A stretch of 64,000 nt of DNA from Flavobacteriales bacterium (GCA_013359255.1 JABWCF010000010.1:46033-110032); one strand, 5' to 3'; shown: positions 55,330 to 64,000, counted from the stretch's first letter. The notes: a model not told the origin generated them from the sequence alone. Made by a program: numbers and translations.

Positions 55330-56970
55330 ATGAGTCTTAAAAGTACAGTATACTCAATGTTTTTTTTTACTTCGTTTATCCTTTCGGCTCAACAACAAAA
55401 TGTTCCATTAACCTGGCAATTTTCAAGAAATACCGAAGTGTATTATGAAAAATTACAGGAGCACACCTCACTGAAACCGCTTTTGCAAAGCAGAATGTAT
55501 TTGCACAAAAATGATAGCAACTTTGATGCTTCAAAAATCGATGCTCATTTATTTCGCTACTCTAAAAATACCCATCGTCACTGGTTTGTAAGAAAAACCT
55601 TGTATGAAAATTTATTAAAAATAGATTCGGGCGAATTTTGGCTAACAGCCGACCCGCTTTTTCATTTTAGTAAGAGCACAGATATTTCAGATACGCTAGG
55701 GCACAAAATATCTAATAACACCAGAGGGTTTATTATAAGAGGCAACATAGGCAGCACCTTTTCCTTTACCTCTTCTTTTTACGAGAACCAATCTTTTTTC
55801 CCGAATTACATAAACGATTACATAGAATCAAAGGCAGAATGGTATTTTTCTAAAAATACAAATCAATGGCTTCAAAGACCGGGTTACGGACCGGTGCCCG
55901 GGCAGGGCAGAACTAAACCTTTTAAGAAAAATGGTTATGATTATGCCTTTTCCCAAGGATATATTTCTTATACACCTGCAAAATGGATAAACATTCAGCT
56001 AGGGCACGATAAGCATTTTGTAGGCGATGGGTACCGTTCTCTACTTCTTTCAGATGCAACTTTTAATTACCCATTTTTTAAAACTACACTTTGGGCATTT
56101 AATAATAAGCTAATGTATTCGGTTATTTATAATTCTCTGATAAATTTAGAACGCACCCCAAATCCGACAACACCCGAAGCAAATTTTAGAAATAAACTCG
56201 GTAGTTTTCATTATGCCGCATATCGTTTTAATAAAATGGTTACCATCGGTTTTTTTCAGGGAATCATTTGGCAACGCATGGATTCTTCAGGCACAAAGCC
56301 TTTTAATTTTAATTATATAAATCCTATACTATTTGTAAATGCGGCACAATACGGGTTTAACAACAAAAATAATGTGCTACTTGGAAATACCATAAAAATA
56401 AACTTACCTTTTAAAACCATTATATACGGGCAGTTTGCACTTTCGGGCATCAAAAATCAAACGGCATGGCAGGCAGGTGTTAAATATTTCGGAATAAAAA
56501 AAATGTTTCTACTGGCTGAGTACAACATGGCTGCTGCCGATATATATAAGTCACCTATTCCTTTTCAGCATTACTCTCATTACTACGAACCATTGGCACA
56601 TCCTTATGGTAGTGGCTTTAATGAGTTTGTATTTATGGCACAGTATAATTTTAAACGATTATTTATCGATTCTAAACTAATGTATGCATCAAAAGAGCTG
56701 TATTATAACGCCCCCTTTACCAATTATTTAGGAAATAATGCTCAAAGCTGGCAAACCGAATTTTATTCTATCCAATCTACTCTGAGTTTTATAGTGAATC
56801 GAAGAAATAATCTTCATATCTATTTAGGCTACTGTTACAGGCAAGTGCATGAACCCTTGACCTCGAATTGGTTTACAACAAATAACCTAATTGGAATAAT
56901 AAACAAACAGAACAACATCTTTAGTATTGGAATAAAAACACAACTATTTAATACATACTACGATTTTTAA
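55330..56970 (+). CDS. RemB/Wzi-like outer-membrane protein, copy 1
   Basis: This 546-residue protein has a signal peptide ending FILSAQQ and many beta strands typical of an outer-membrane barrel. The motif GHDKHFVGDGYRSLLLSD with FNYPFFK matches the RemB family, linked to gliding in Flavobacterium and related to Wzi-like capsule-assembly barrels. Position after gmd-fcl favours a role in surface-glycan assembly or adhesin display. A second paralogue lies at 58041, after the WecA-like gene. Confidence 0.7.
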   Translation: MSLKSTVYSMFFFTSFILSAQQQNVPLTWQFSRNTEVYYEKLQEHTSLKPLLQSRMYLHKNDSNFDASKIDAHLFRYSKNTHRHWFVRKTLYENLLKIDSGEFWLTADPLFHFSKSTDISDTLGHKISNNTRGFIIRGNIGSTFSFTSSFYENQSFFPNYINDYIESKAEWYFSKNTNQWLQRPGYGPVPGQGRTKPFKKNGYDYAFSQGYISYTPAKWINIQLGHDKHFVGDGYRSLLLSDATFNYPFFKTTLWAFNNKLMYSVIYNSLINLERTPNPTTPEANFRNKLGSFHYAAYRFNKMVTIGFFQGIIWQRMDSSGTKPFNFNYINPILFVNAAQYGFNNKNNVLLGNTIKINLPFKTIIYGQFALSGIKNQTAWQAGVKYFGIKKMFLLAEYNMAAADIYKSPIPFQHYSHYYEPLAHPYGSGFNEFVFMAQYNFKRLFIDSKLMYASKELYYNAPFTNYLGNNAQSWQTEFYSIQSTLSFIVNRRNNLHIYLGYCYRQVHEPLTSNWFTTNNLIGIINKQNNIFSIGIKTQLFNTYYDF

Positions 56971-56995
56971 ATAATTTTGATTAAAATTTAACACA

Positions 56996-58039
56996 TTGAA
57001 AATCCTTGCACTGCCCATACTCACATCGTTTGTAATTGTGTTATTTTCTACTCCTGCATTTATTAGAGTGGCAAAACTAAAGGGCTTGTTCGATATGCCC
57101 GATGAAAAGAGAAAGTTACATAAATCGAAAGTGCCGTCTATGGGAGGTATTATGATTTTTGCCGGCACCTTGTTTTCTTATCTCTTATGGTTTCCTGCCA
57201 CCGAGATAGGAAGTTTAAAGTATATTATCCCATGCATCTTATCGCTTTTTTTTGTGGGAATAAAAGATGATTTATACGGGGCATCTCCTTTAATGAAGTT
57301 GATAGCACATGGTATCGTAGCATTTATAATGGTTTTTTTGGCACAAGTTAAACTAACGAGTATGCATGGCTTGTTTAATATTCGGGAATTGCCAGAGTGG
57401 GGAGGAGTAGCCCTTTCTTTATTTACCTATATTGTAGTTGTAAATGCATATAACCTTATTGATGGACTTGACGGGCTTGCCGGAGGAGTAGGACTTATTG
57501 CTTCGGTGGTGTTCGGTACCTGGTTTTTTATGGTTGGAGATTATCCATACGCAGTGCTAGCCTTTTCGTTGGCAGGTTCGTTAGCTGCTTTTTTGATATT
57601 TAATTTTTCGCCAGCCAAAATTTTTATGGGCGATTCGGGCTCCCTTACCGTTGGATTTATACTTTGTGTAATGGCTATAGAATTAATTGAATACGATTCG
57701 GTAAAAGTTCCGGTTCATTTAATTCATATTTCAAAACCCATTTTAACAATGGCTATTCTTGCATATCCGCTTACCGATACGTTGCGTGTATTTATTTATA
57801 GAACTATAAAAGGAGTTTCTCCATTCAGTGCCGACCAAAATCATATTCATCATAAACTGTTGCGTCTGGGTTTGTCTCATCAGCAAGCTGTTGGTTTAAT
57901 TTACCTGATGAATATTGCGGTTGTATGTGCTGCTGTATTTATATGCGGATTAACTCCAAGTATTACTTTTTTAATTATTGCTGTATTTTCCACTTCTTTG
58001 TTTTTATCGCCCTTTTTGTTTAAAGATAAATTGAAATAA
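56996..58039 (+). CDS. WecA/TagO-like undecaprenyl-phosphate sugar-1-phosphate transferase
   Basis: This 347-residue protein has about eleven transmembrane helices and the PNPT motifs DDLYG, NAYNLIDGLDGLAGG, FMGDSGS and the HIHHKLLRLG loop. It would transfer HexNAc-1-phosphate to undecaprenyl phosphate, starting a glycan chain. The only suitable start is TTG at 56996; the next ATG would delete the first helix. It sits between two RemB paralogues in an apparent operon. Confidence 0.88.
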   Translation: MKILALPILTSFVIVLFSTPAFIRVAKLKGLFDMPDEKRKLHKSKVPSMGGIMIFAGTLFSYLLWFPATEIGSLKYIIPCILSLFFVGIKDDLYGASPLMKLIAHGIVAFIMVFLAQVKLTSMHGLFNIRELPEWGGVALSLFTYIVVVNAYNLIDGLDGLAGGVGLIASVVFGTWFFMVGDYPYAVLAFSLAGSLAAFLIFNFSPAKIFMGDSGSLTVGFILCVMAIELIEYDSVKVPVHLIHISKPILTMAILAYPLTDTLRVFIYRTIKGVSPFSADQNHIHHKLLRLGLSHQQAVGLIYLMNIAVVCAAVFICGLTPSITFLIIAVFSTSLFLSPFLFKDKLK

Positions 58040-58040
58040 T

Positions 58041-59606
58041 TTGCCTGTACACAAATATATTCTTGTTACGTTGCTCGGTATTATTGTTAAATGGACATAC
58101 TCTCAGTCGGCACTTTTACCCATGCAACATACTATGCAAAGTTGGTACGAGAAAGAGTTATACACTAATGAGCTATTTCATACTTCTGTAAAACCATATA
58201 TAAAACACGAAGTAGAACAAGTTTTTCATAGCGATTCGATTAAAAATATATTTTTACCAAAGAACGATGAATTCAAAATAAATGGATCATTACCTGTACG
58301 ACCTATTATTAGTGTAGTTGGCATAAACGAAAAAACAGATTCTGTTTCGCGTTTTTTATTCCAACACAATGTGGGTGCAGATACGTATTATGAGTGGAAA
58401 AAAATAGCGTTTGGACTTACTTTTTTTTCAGAACATTCAGCCTACCCATATTATTACGATTCTATTATTAAAAAATCGGAAGTTGTTCCGGGCGTTGGCT
58501 ATGCACACGCTACATCGCTGGGGCATGAAGCGAGTTTTTTCTCAGGCTACATTTCCTATTCCCCAAACAAAATTTTTAATCTGCAAATGGGTTCCGGAAA
58601 ACATTTTATAGGAGAAGGTTACCGCTCTGTGCTTTTATCCGATGCAGCGTATAATTATCCTTATTTTAAAGCCAGTGCAAGAGTTTGGAAACTAAAGTAT
58701 TTTATGTTGTTGAGTAATTTTAAAGACATTCGATTAGCACAAGGAAAAGCAGAACATTATTTCAACAAATTTGCAGCTACTCATTACTTAAACTGGAATG
58801 TGAGCAAATGGTTGAGTATTGGCTTTTTTGAAACCATTGTTTGGCAAGCACAAGATGGCGATTTTTACAGAGGTTTAGATGTAAACTATATAAATCCTGT
58901 AGTTTTTTACAGACCCATTGAATATTCACTAGGTTCGTCAGATAATGCATTGATAGGAACAAACCTGAAGTTTACTATAAATAAAAAAAATATTTTATAT
59001 ACGCAACTATTGCTCGATGAGTTTTTGCTAAAAGAGGTACGGGCAGGAAAAGGTTGGTGGGCCAATAAATTTGCATGGCAACTAGGGTCTAAATTTTTTG
59101 ATGTATTCGGAGCAAAAAATCTTTTTTTACAAGGCGAAATCAATTTGGCCCGTCCGTTTACATACGCACACGATACAAAAATTCCATTCGGGCTAGGTGT
59201 ACAGAATTACGCTCATTTTAACCAACCATTGGCTCATCCTTTAGGTGCTAATTTTTTAGAAACGGTAGGAATTATCCGATACAGATTTAAGCGGGTGCAG
59301 TCGGAAATTTTAGCCACAGCCTCTGTTTACGGAGCCGATGTAAAAGGGAATAATATGGGTGGAAACGTGTACAATCTTTATTCAACAAGGACTAAAAATT
59401 ATAACAATAAATTATTGCAGGGAAATAAGGTGAAACAATTCAATGCTCAGATATCGGTTTCTTATCTGCTCAATTATGCCTCAAATCTTCAGGTATTCGT
59501 TGCGTATTCAAAAAGAAGTTATGCCGTATTAAACATAAGTGAAAATATAAATATGATTTCGTTTGGCATACGTACATCATTAATAAACAGATATTTCGAT
59601 TATTGA
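58041..59606 (+). CDS. RemB/Wzi-like outer-membrane protein, copy 2
   Basis: This 521-residue barrel-type protein shares with copy 1 the motif GKHFIGEGYRSVLLSD, followed by YNYPYFK, and the end SFGIRTSLINRYFDY. A signal peptide (TLLGIIVKWTYSQ) follows a TTG start at 58041, one base after the upstream stop; no in-frame ATG lies before the mature part. The pair flanking a glycan-initiating enzyme suggests a joint task in assembling or exposing a surface polymer. Confidence 0.68.
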   Translation: MPVHKYILVTLLGIIVKWTYSQSALLPMQHTMQSWYEKELYTNELFHTSVKPYIKHEVEQVFHSDSIKNIFLPKNDEFKINGSLPVRPIISVVGINEKTDSVSRFLFQHNVGADTYYEWKKIAFGLTFFSEHSAYPYYYDSIIKKSEVVPGVGYAHATSLGHEASFFSGYISYSPNKIFNLQMGSGKHFIGEGYRSVLLSDAAYNYPYFKASARVWKLKYFMLLSNFKDIRLAQGKAEHYFNKFAATHYLNWNVSKWLSIGFFETIVWQAQDGDFYRGLDVNYINPVVFYRPIEYSLGSSDNALIGTNLKFTINKKNILYTQLLLDEFLLKEVRAGKGWWANKFAWQLGSKFFDVFGAKNLFLQGEINLARPFTYAHDTKIPFGLGVQNYAHFNQPLAHPLGANFLETVGIIRYRFKRVQSEILATASVYGADVKGNNMGGNVYNLYSTRTKNYNNKLLQGNKVKQFNAQISVSYLLNYASNLQVFVAYSKRSYAVLNISENINMISFGIRTSLINRYFDY

Positions 59607-59708
59607 AGAACCTTTTTTTATTTATAATTGTTCTAAATAATAAAAACAATTTCATAAAATTAAAAAAAGTAGTATCATTGTCCGATAAAGGACAAGTTTT
59701 ATTTACAA

Positions 59709-60608
59709 ATGAAATCAAACTCACAAACCAAAAATTTTAGTTTAGAGAAAGCAGTAGTTCTTAAATTGACGGACTATATTGTTTTTTCAAAATTTCGTTT
59801 ATCCTTGTTGGTTGTTTTTTCTGCCGCTATAGTGTACCTGTTGGCAGCCGAATCTTTTAATTATGCCGATTTTTTATATTTAATAACCGGAGGTTTTTTA
59901 GTTACTGCATCTTCAAATGGTTTTAATCAAGTAATAGAAAGAGATTTTGATAAGCTCATGCACCGCACGCAACTCAGACCTCTTGTTACCGGAAGAATGA
60001 GTTTGCCGGAAGCCTATCTTGTAGCCTCGCTTTTTGGAGTGCTGGGTATTACGCTTTTATGGTTTCAGTTAAATCCGCTTTGTGGAATTCTAGGAGCCAT
60101 GGCTCTTTTTTTATACGTTTTACTGTACACCCCTCTAAAAAGAATCTCACCTATTTCAGTATTTGTCGGAGCTTTTCCAGGCTCTATTCCGCCAATGATT
60201 GGTTGGGTGGCTGCAACCGGAAAATTTGGAGTTGAACCGGGTTTGCTTTTTTTAGTTCAGTTTGCTTGGCAATTCCCTCACTTTTGGTCTATTGCATGGA
60301 AGTTAGATGCTGATTATTCTTTAGCCGGCTTTAAAATGTTACCAAGCATTAAAGGAAAAAATAAGGCATCGGCTTTCATTATTTTAGTTACTACATTATC
60401 GGTTATTCCTGCAGGCTTACTCCCTTTTATTTTTAATATTTCGGGAATCTATTACGCTATTTTTTCTATGATTTTAGGTGCTTTATTAACCCTAAATTCC
60501 GTTCTCCTTTTTATTTATCTGAAGGAAAAATATGCAACTCGTTTAATGTTTTTTTCCTTTTTATATTTACCACTTTTATTTATAATAATGTACTTAGATA
60601 AACTTTAA
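59709..60608 (+). CDS. cyoE: protoheme IX farnesyltransferase
   Basis: This 299-residue UbiA-type prenyltransferase has the paired motifs NQVIERDFDKLMHRTQLRPL and WQFPHFWSIAWKLDADY with the required aspartates and seven to nine helices. It makes haem O for the haem-copper oxidases. It is the first gene of the oxidase run cyoE-coxC-coxC-cyoD-sco-DUF420. A hairpin TTGTCC / GGACAA (59678-59695) lies just before the start. Confidence 0.93.
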   Translation: MKSNSQTKNFSLEKAVVLKLTDYIVFSKFRLSLLVVFSAAIVYLLAAESFNYADFLYLITGGFLVTASSNGFNQVIERDFDKLMHRTQLRPLVTGRMSLPEAYLVASLFGVLGITLLWFQLNPLCGILGAMALFLYVLLYTPLKRISPISVFVGAFPGSIPPMIGWVAATGKFGVEPGLLFLVQFAWQFPHFWSIAWKLDADYSLAGFKMLPSIKGKNKASAFIILVTTLSVIPAGLLPFIFNISGIYYAIFSMILGALLTLNSVLLFIYLKEKYATRLMFFSFLYLPLLFIIMYLDKL

Positions 60609-60613
60609 AGGAT

Positions 60614-61210
60614 ATGAACATTACAACCAACACAGAATATCATTTTTCGGCTGAAGAGATAAAGCAAAAAACATCTAAGCCACTTTTGTGGATTGCTATT
60701 GGTAGCATTGTAATGCTTTTTGCGGCCTTTACTAGTGCAGCCATTGTAAGCAAAGCTGCCAGTAAGGTTTGGGTAACCTTTACCATGCCTTCTATGTTTT
60801 ATGTAAGCACTATTGTTATTGTAATAAGCAGTTTTACTTTTTATTTAGCCGGTAATTCGGCTAAGAAAAATGAAACAGGCAAAACCACTTTATGGGTGCT
60901 GTTTACTCTTCTGTTGGGAATTTTGTTTACCATTTTTCAGGTAATGGCATGGAACGATTTGGTTAATCAAGGTGTATTTTTTGCCGGTAAGCAGAGTGTG
61001 GCCGGAAGTTCTTATATGTACGTTTTATCGGGTATGCACTTGCTGCATTTATTAGGAGGCTTAATAGCTATGGCGGTTGTGCTTTCTAAATCAGCAGCAA
61101 AAAAATATACCTCAGAAAATAATTTAGGTATTCAGTTGGCAGGTATTTACTGGCATTTTTTAGGAGGCTTGTGGGTGTACCTGTTTTTATTTTTATTTTT
61201 TATATCGTAA
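60614..61210 (+). CDS. haem-copper oxidase subunit III, short form
   Basis: This 198-residue protein has five transmembrane helices with the subunit III features SSYMYVLSGMHLLHLLGG and AGIYWHFLGGLWVYLF. It lacks the first two helices of the seven-helix form, as in other five-helix COX3 proteins. It stabilises the oxidase core. A second subunit III gene follows after 23 bases; the two-gene arrangement is normal in Bacteroidota. Confidence 0.88.
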   Translation: MNITTNTEYHFSAEEIKQKTSKPLLWIAIGSIVMLFAAFTSAAIVSKAASKVWVTFTMPSMFYVSTIVIVISSFTFYLAGNSAKKNETGKTTLWVLFTLLLGILFTIFQVMAWNDLVNQGVFFAGKQSVAGSSYMYVLSGMHLLHLLGGLIAMAVVLSKSAAKKYTSENNLGIQLAGIYWHFLGGLWVYLFLFLFFIS

Positions 61211-61233
61211 ACCTTTAAATTAAATAAATAAAT

Positions 61234-62100
61234 ATGTCAGCAAACACACATGCAGTAGATGCAAAAACAGCTTGGGGAGGTGGTGGCAAAGCCCCCTTTG
61301 GTATGAGCTACGGTAAAATGATGATGTGGTTTTTTCTTGTTTCCGATGCCTTAACTTTTGCGGGCTTTTTGGCTTCGTATGGTTTTATGCGCCACCGATT
61401 TTACGATATATGGCCCAGTGCCGAAAATGTTTTTACTCATTTTCCTTTTATGCATGGCGACCACCCGTTAATCTACGTGGCCTTAATGACGTTCATCCTT
61501 ATTATGAGTTCGGTTACTATGGTATTGGCTGTTGAAGCCGGACACCGAATGGACAAAAAAGGAGTAAGTTTTTGGATGGGAATGACCATTATTGGGGGAT
61601 TGATATTTGTTGGCTCTCAAGCCTGGGAGTGGTACCATTTTATTCATGGAACAGAATGGGGAGCCATTGAAATGGGAGTGGGCAATTATACCATGCCAGA
61701 TGGAAGCGTAAAACAAACTTCGGGGCTTATGGCTCGTTGGGCAAACGAAACGAAAGATATTCTTGCATTACCCTGGAAAGATTTAAGCGGAGAGTATATT
61801 AAAGTTTCCGGAGCACAAGTGGCAGAAATTGTAAACAACGGAAAAGAAGTATTTGGAGCCAATATGGTGCGAAACGAATATGGCCACCCTCTTTTTGCCA
61901 ATTTCTTTTTCTTTATTACAGGGTTTCATGGTACACACGTGTTTAGTGGAGTGGTGCTGAATTTTATTATTTTCTTAAATGTTTTAAAAGGAACCTATCA
62001 AAAGAGAGGGCATTACGAAATGGTTGAAAAGGTCGGTTTATACTGGCACTTTGTTGACCTTGTATGGGTTTTTGTATTCACATTCTTTTACTTAGTATAA
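61234..62100 (+). CDS. haem-copper oxidase subunit III, long form
   Basis: This 288-residue protein has five helices typical of COX3 (FFLVSDALTFAGFLASYGF, FITGFHGTHVFSG, YWHFVDLVWVFVFTFFYLV). Between helices 3 and 4 is an insertion of about 80 residues with an acidic, Trp-containing loop (about 130-215), a form I regard as usual for Bacteroidota caa3-like oxidases. It is part of the terminal oxidase complex. The upstream neighbour is the short subunit III. Confidence 0.88.
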   Translation: MSANTHAVDAKTAWGGGGKAPFGMSYGKMMMWFFLVSDALTFAGFLASYGFMRHRFYDIWPSAENVFTHFPFMHGDHPLIYVALMTFILIMSSVTMVLAVEAGHRMDKKGVSFWMGMTIIGGLIFVGSQAWEWYHFIHGTEWGAIEMGVGNYTMPDGSVKQTSGLMARWANETKDILALPWKDLSGEYIKVSGAQVAEIVNNGKEVFGANMVRNEYGHPLFANFFFFITGFHGTHVFSGVVLNFIIFLNVLKGTYQKRGHYEMVEKVGLYWHFVDLVWVFVFTFFYLV

Positions 62101-62119
62101 ATAGTTTAAATATATAATT

Positions 62120-62485
62120 ATGATACATTCAGAAAACGAACACTACGAATTTGCCGTTCATCATTCGGAAGAAGATGGTAAAAAAGTGCGTAAAATGATT
62201 TGGAATATATTTTGGGTTTTACTAGGCATCACCGCATTAGAAGTAATGCTCGGCATCTTTTGGAAAAGTTGGGGTTTAAACTGGGGTTTAATTAAAACTA
62301 CGTTTATTTTTCTTACTCTTTTGAAAGCCTATTTTATTGTTGCATACTATATGCACATGCGCGATGAGGTAAAAAGTTTTATTTTTACCGTTATCGTTCC
62401 TTATAGTATCTTTGTCATCTACACTGTACTTATTCTTATCAACGAAGCCTTGGCTCTCTTTGATTTTGATGCCTTGTACAGATAG
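62120..62485 (+). CDS. cytochrome c oxidase subunit IV-like protein
   Basis: This 121-residue protein has three transmembrane helices and the COX4_pro/CyoD pattern (FWVLLGITALEVMLG, LKAYFIVAYYMHMRDEVKSF). It is a small accessory subunit of the terminal oxidase. It is 19 bases after subunit III; the SCO gene starts 13 bases after its stop if the ATG at 62499 is used. Confidence 0.88.
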   Translation: MIHSENEHYEFAVHHSEEDGKKVRKMIWNIFWVLLGITALEVMLGIFWKSWGLNWGLIKTTFIFLTLLKAYFIVAYYMHMRDEVKSFIFTVIVPYSIFVIYTVLILINEALALFDFDALYR

Positions 62486-62498
62486 AGATGAAAAATAC

Positions 62499-63188
62499 AT
62501 GAGAAAAAAAAGCAACGTAAAAAAAATAATAATACTGGGGGCAATACTTTTGTTGCCCTCTTTTGTTTATCTGTTTTTAACGGTTGGCAAACACAATATC
62601 TTTAGTTTGCCATACTACGGTCCAAGAGAGGCTACTTCTCGCATTGAAAACGGAAAAGAAAAAACAGATACGGTATACTTTACCATTCCGGAGTTTTCGT
62701 TTATAAACCAGCATGGCAAAAAATTTACACAAGAAGAAATGAAAGAAAAAATAGTAGTGGCTAATTTTTTCTTTGTGAAATGCCCCACCATTTGCCCTAA
62801 AATGGCAACTCATATTTACGATGTGCAAAAAACATTTGAAGGAAACAAGGATATTCTTTTTGTTTCGCACACCGTAAATCCGGAAAATGATTCAGTACCT
62901 GTACTTGCCGAATATGCCGAAAAGGTACATGCCGGTAACCAGTGGCATTTTCTTACAGGCAACAAGGACGAGATATATAACATTGCCATGAAAGGATATT
63001 TTGTAAGTGCTATGCCCGATGAAATAGCTCCAGGTGGTTTTTTACATTCCGAAATGCTTATTCTGCTAGATAAAGAAGGGCATATTAGAGGGTATTTTGA
63101 CGGTACTAGTACATCGGAAGCAAAAAAATTAAAAGATGCCATTCGTATTTTAATGGCAAGCGAACATATTCCCAAAAAGAAGAAATAA
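62499..63188 (+). CDS. SCO1/SenC copper chaperone
   Basis: ATG 62499 gives 229 residues with one N-terminal transmembrane anchor and a thioredoxin-fold domain. The copper site CPTICP (near residue 95) and the distal histidine in FLHSEM are present. SCO proteins load copper into the Cu-A site of subunit II. An earlier in-frame ATG (62412) would overlap subunit IV by 74 bases and is rejected. Confidence 0.92.
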   Translation: MRKKSNVKKIIILGAILLLPSFVYLFLTVGKHNIFSLPYYGPREATSRIENGKEKTDTVYFTIPEFSFINQHGKKFTQEEMKEKIVVANFFFVKCPTICPKMATHIYDVQKTFEGNKDILFVSHTVNPENDSVPVLAEYAEKVHAGNQWHFLTGNKDEIYNIAMKGYFVSAMPDEIAPGGFLHSEMLILLDKEGHIRGYFDGTSTSEAKKLKDAIRILMASEHIPKKKK

Positions 63189-63192
63189 AAAA

Positions 63193-63708
63193 ATGTTGGG
63201 GAGGTTGAAGTATTTTATAATAACCGCATCAATACTAATTCCATTATTGGTTGTCGTTTTATTTTTTTTACCTAAAATTAATTCCTCAAATTCACTTCTT
63301 CATTTCCTCCCATTACTTAATGCAACAATAAATGGAATCACTTCTCTGCTTTTAGTACTGGCTGTACGAGCTGTAAAAAAAGGGAAAAAGATTTTACATA
63401 AAAAACTAATGATTACAGCGTTGGTTTTATCAGTTTGTTTTCTCCTATCCTACGTTTTATATCATTCTACGCACGAATCAACCAAGTTTGGGGGAGAGGG
63501 AATAATAAAATACATTTATTATTTTATTTTGCTTACACATATTTTGTTATCGGTACTTATTGTACCTCTCGTTTTAATTACATTTTCCAGAGCTCTTGCT
63601 GAAAAGTTTGATAGGCATAAAAAAATAGCAAGAATAACCTTTCCATTATGGCTTTATGTTACCATTTCAGGAGTATTGGTGTACCTGCTTATTTCACCTT
63701 ATTATTGA
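63193..63708 (+). CDS. DUF420 membrane protein
   Basis: This 171-residue protein has four or five transmembrane helices with conserved histidines in LYHSTHE and ILLTHILLS, as in the DUF420 (PF04238) family linked to caa3-type oxidase clusters. These histidines may bind haem or copper. It begins 4 bases after the SCO stop and ends the oxidase run. An AT-rich hairpin (63709-63718 with 63724-63733) follows. Confidence 0.85.
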   Translation: MLGRLKYFIITASILIPLLVVVLFFLPKINSSNSLLHFLPLLNATINGITSLLLVLAVRAVKKGKKILHKKLMITALVLSVCFLLSYVLYHSTHESTKFGGEGIIKYIYYFILLTHILLSVLIVPLVLITFSRALAEKFDRHKKIARITFPLWLYVTISGVLVYLLISPYY

Positions 63709-63840
63709 AAATTTGTATTCTCGATACAAATTTCACTCATTTCAATCGTGAAATTCACTCGAATGGACAAATTTTTTACAAATACACTATGGGAAATAAA
63801 AATAACTTCTTTATCTTTAGCTGCACCAAACCCTAAAAAT

Positions 63841-64000
63841 ATGATGCAAGTACACAAAAACAACAAGGGTACATTTACCCCTCCCCCCCCCCCCAATTAT
63901 GTAAAAATTAGTTTATTATGCTTTTTTATGAGCATATTTACCCTTTCGGCCATTAGCCAAAACCTGCCCAATACCCTGCCCGATACAGGTTTTGTAGGCG
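63841..64000 (+). CDS. start of an exported protein read through a poly-C tract (partial)
   Basis: An ATG at 63841 (or 63844; a longer in-frame start is at 63763) opens a frame that runs to the window end. Residues 14-18 are five prolines encoded mostly by the 12-C run, then a signal peptide follows (KISLLCFFMSIFTLSAIS, cut before QN). The mature start NLPNTLPDTGFVG resembles Bacteroidota surface and tail-fibre-like proteins that continue GIGT, which is inference. No other start codon gives the signal peptide. It is likely phase-variable. Confidence 0.55.
   Translation, partial: MMQVHKNNKGTFTPPPPPNYVKISLLCFFMSIFTLSAISQNLPNTLPDTGFVG
63883..63894 (+). repeat. 12-C homopolymer, possible phase-variation tract
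   Basis: Twelve consecutive C lie within the first 20 codons of the gene starting at 63841. With 12 C the signal peptide is in frame. With 11 C the frame meets ATG-TAA at once, and with 13 C it meets TAG within a few codons. Confidence 0.6.

Noticed and set aside
59672..59678. GTATCAT near cyoE as a third LytTR site
   Set aside because: There is no second copy 21 bp up- or downstream, so a single 7-mer is not significant.
63709..63733. Hairpin after DUF420 as intrinsic terminator
   Set aside because: The stem is only AT-rich and no T-tract follows; termination here is uncertain.

Overview
The window comes from a Bacteroidota chromosome, probably an aerobic, surface-active member of the Flavobacteriia/Sphingobacteriia/Chitinophagia type. 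Four secreted proteins end in type IX secretion (T9SS) type A sorting domains. There are RemB-like outer-membrane proteins and SprB repeats, as in gliding bacteria. Start sites mostly lack Shine-Dalgarno sequences, and several are preceded by TAnnTTTG-like -7 boxes. A YtxJ-type bacilliredoxin suggests bacillithiol chemistry. The DNA is AT-rich throughout. I see no rRNA, insertion sequence, integrase or CRISPR array; one tRNA-Gln is present. No gene-free stretch exceeds 300 bases.

Layout. 1-3.9 kb (minus): polysaccharide assembly (Wzx-like flippase, Wzz-like chain-length protein, O-antigen ligase/polymerase cut by the window edge). 4-6.3 kb: cytochrome b561, a BCS1-like AAA ATPase, a small PLDc_N-type membrane protein and tRNA-Gln. 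6.4-15.3 kb: envelope and housekeeping genes (DUF2723 glycosyltransferase, L,D-transpeptidase, BamA/TamA-like protein, ung, a 40-residue lipoprotein, YtxJ, OsmC, lipA). 15.5-28.3 kb: a T9SS BNR-repeat protein, gap, a minus-strand operon gatB-TlpA-M1 peptidase-lpxH, an NlpC/P60 lipoprotein and a T9SS SBBP-repeat protein. 28.4-31 kb: an arsenic operon (arsR-arsM-acr3-arsC). 31.1-36 kb: a divergent set of an OprP-like porin, a degenerate aquaporin-like protein, a distant PiT-like transporter and a Na/Pi-PhoU protein, followed by Hsp20.

36.6-48.7 kb is the most interesting part: a roughly 12 kb cassette bounded by an exact 53-bp direct repeat that carries a terminator and a -7 promoter box. It encodes a TPR histidine kinase, a LytTR response regulator, a secreted double-Tudor-like protein coupled to a 1100-residue DFDPS-repeat T9SS protein, and a 1532-residue T9SS protein with SBBP, Ig-like and SprB repeats. 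The two output promoters each carry a GTATCAT direct repeat with a 21-bp period, and each repeat sits the same distance from a -7-like box. I infer a self-contained, possibly mobile, regulated surface-protein system.

48.7-64 kb (plus): surE, a small membrane protein, lpxB, SpoIID, MarC, rnhA; then gmd-fcl, a WecA-like transferase flanked by two RemB paralogues; then a cytochrome oxidase accessory cluster (cyoE, two subunit III genes, subunit IV, SCO, DUF420). The window ends in a gene whose signal peptide is read through a 12-C homopolymer, a likely phase-variation switch.
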